A DNA stretch of 64,000 nt, from assembly GCF_024623455.1 (NCBI RefSeq), contig NZ_JANIPJ010000009.1:62001-126000 (forward strand), in the 5' to 3' direction. The DNA is from Paenibacillus soyae (GTDB lineage: Bacteria; Bacillota; Bacilli; Paenibacillales; Paenibacillaceae). The notes under the pieces are model-generated. The model worked only from the letters and a program-made list of their open reading frames with translations, ran no database searches and was not told where the DNA came from. Below, piece after piece: positions 62,866-64,000 of this stretch; the first letter of the stretch is position 1, and every line of letters begins with the position of its first letter. The translations under genes were made by a program, and so were the position numbers.

Positions 62866-64000
62866 CTATAGCTTCAGATCAAGCCGCCTGTATTGAATCG
62901 CTTCCGCGACATGATCGCTCTCGACCGAGTCGTTCTCTTCGATATCCGCAATCGTCCTAGCAAGCTTCAGCAGGCGGTCATGGGCGCGCATGCTAATGCC
63001 GAGCTGCTCAAAGGCATTGTCCATGAGCCTGCGGGCATCCGGCTTCAGCGCTGCCGCGCGCCGCAGGCCTTCCCCCGTCAGCTCGCTGTTGCACGCGACG
63101 CCGTATGCTTGGTTGCGCACCGCTTGAATAAGGCGCGCCCTCGCGACTTGGGCTCTCAGCTCCGACGTGGTCAAGCATGCTCCGTTCCGTTCCCGTTCGA
63201 ACGTGGCCGGCCTCGGCACCTCCAGCTGCAGATCCAGCCGATCGAGCAGGGGGCCGGAAAGCTTGGAACGATATCTGGCAATCGCAGCGGGGCTGCAAGT
63301 GCATCGTTTCTCGCCGAATTCATGCCCGAAATATCCGCAAGGGCAAGGGTTGAACGAAGCGGCCAGCATGATGCTGGCAGGGAATTGAATCGTAGCCCTC
63401 GCTCTGGCGATCGTGACGACGCGGTCTTCGAGCGGTTGTCGGAGAAGCTCGAGGACCATGCGGGGGAACTCCGGCAGCTCGTCCAGGTACAGGACTCCGC
63501 GATGCGCAAGCGTCACCTCGCCAGGCTTCGGTATCGTGCCTCCCCCAATCAGACCGCCAGTTGAGATGCTATGATGGGGGGCGCGGAACGGGGGATGCTG
63601 CATGAGACCGCCAGCCCCGTCCGGCAGCTTGCCGGCCACGCTGTATATTTTGGTCACTTCCAACGCCTCTTGCTCGGTCAGGGGCGGAAGAATGCCGGGC
63701 AGTCGGCGAATCATCATTGTTTTACCGGTTCCAGGCGGGCCGCTCAGCAAGATGTTGTGTTTGCCGGCGGCGGCGATAAGCATGGCTCGTTTCGCCTGAT
63801 GCTGACCGATAATGTCGGCGAAATCCTCTTGCTCCTTGAGCGGCGGGCAAGCCATGCTATGCGTATCGCTGGCAGACGCGGAACCCGATGCTTCCCCGGC
63901 AAATCGCTCCCAGAACGAAACGCCGCTCTCGGGTCGAGCTTTAAGCTCTCGAAGGTGAGTCACGGCAAAAACCTCGATGCCGGATATCCACGCGGCTTCC
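62866..64000 (-). CDS. comM: YifB/ComM-family Mg-chelatase-like AAA ATPase (N-terminus beyond window)
   Basis: The minus frame stays open to the window edge (EAAWISGIEVFAVTHLREL), so the N-terminal part of the Lon-C-like domain lies outside. Visible: ADIIGQHQAKRAMLIAAAGK, Walker A LLSGPPGTGKTMMIRRLPG, RAPHHSISTGGLIGGG, Walker B VLYLDELPEFPRMVLELLRQ, and FNPCPCGYFGH with CTC, a cysteine cluster. The C-terminal Mg-chelatase domain follows. ComM is a hexameric helicase promoting branch migration during transformation. An internal GTG at 63963 is not the true start. Confidence 0.95.
   Translation of the reverse strand, partial: EAAWISGIEVFAVTHLRELKARPESGVSFWERFAGEASGSASASDTHSMACPPLKEQEDFADIIGQHQAKRAMLIAAAGKHNILLSGPPGTGKTMMIRRLPGILPPLTEQEALEVTKIYSVAGKLPDGAGGLMQHPPFRAPHHSISTGGLIGGGTIPKPGEVTLAHRGVLYLDELPEFPRMVLELLRQPLEDRVVTIARARATIQFPASIMLAASFNPCPCGYFGHEFGEKRCTCSPAAIARYRSKLSGPLLDRLDLQLEVPRPATFERERNGACLTTSELRAQVARARLIQAVRNQAYGVACNSELTGEGLRRAAALKPDARRLMDNAFEQLGISMRAHDRLLKLARTIADIEENDSVESDHVAEAIQYRRLDLKL

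Noticed and set aside
1..64000. CRISPR arrays, tRNA/rRNA genes and insertion sequences
   Set aside because: No regularly spaced direct repeats, cloverleaf sequences or transposase-like proteins were seen.

Overview
The window is a gene-dense, GC-rich stretch of a Gram-positive, endospore-forming chromosome, most likely Paenibacillaceae (Paenibacillus or Cohnella type). Sporulation and germination genes (spoVIF, a GerA-type receptor operon, cotJABC, ylbJ), Bacillus-type operons (fapR-plsX-fab, rnc-smc-ftsY, ylxM-ffh-rpsP), strong AGGAGG ribosome binding sites and several GTG/TTG starts support this. No tRNA, rRNA, complete insertion sequence or CRISPR array was seen.

Layout: 1-3.8 kb holds the end of fakA, a DegV/FakB fatty-acid-binding gene, recG and spoVIF. 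3.8-33 kb is an accessory block that sits between recG and the rsmD-to-fapR genes. It contains an SRAP protein and a DUF2515 protein; a cupredoxin operon followed by an ECF sigma/anti-sigma pair; a LexA-controlled Y-family polymerase with a YolD partner; a glycosyltransferase; a GerA/GerC/GerB receptor operon; a TPP-riboswitch-controlled pyrimidine/thiamine uptake operon ending in a TatD-family hydrolase; two leaderless cell-wall hydrolases; tandem DUF1259 genes; small zinc-ribbon genes; a repeat-rich intergenic region; cotJABC behind a sigma-E-like promoter; and a DNA-repair island (ATP-dependent ligase, endonuclease IV, Fpg/Nei glycosylase, Ku). A pentapeptide-repeat protein and a beta/gamma-crystallin-like protein close it.

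33.4-64 kb is mostly conserved core: rsmD-coaD, ylbJ, the YlbL protease, tmcAL, ylbN-rpmF, then the FapR-regulated lipid operon (fapR-plsX-fabH-fabD-fabG-acpP, fabF), rnc, smc, ftsY, the SRP operon (ylxM-ffh), rpsP-khpA-rimM-trmD, a frameshifted SLH/CAP surface protein gene, rplS, lepB, ylqF, rnhB, a FliK-like/FlhB-like pair, yraN and the start-truncated comM (yifB).

The genes form coherent units: fatty acid activation and synthesis at both ends of the recG interval, thiamine precursor import under one riboswitch, and DNA repair suited to germinating spores. The least explained parts are the cupredoxin/ECF module (6.6-10.3 kb), the small-gene cluster at 23.2-26.3 kb, the four-copy repeat at 26.5-26.7 kb, and a possible small RNA near 33.1 kb.
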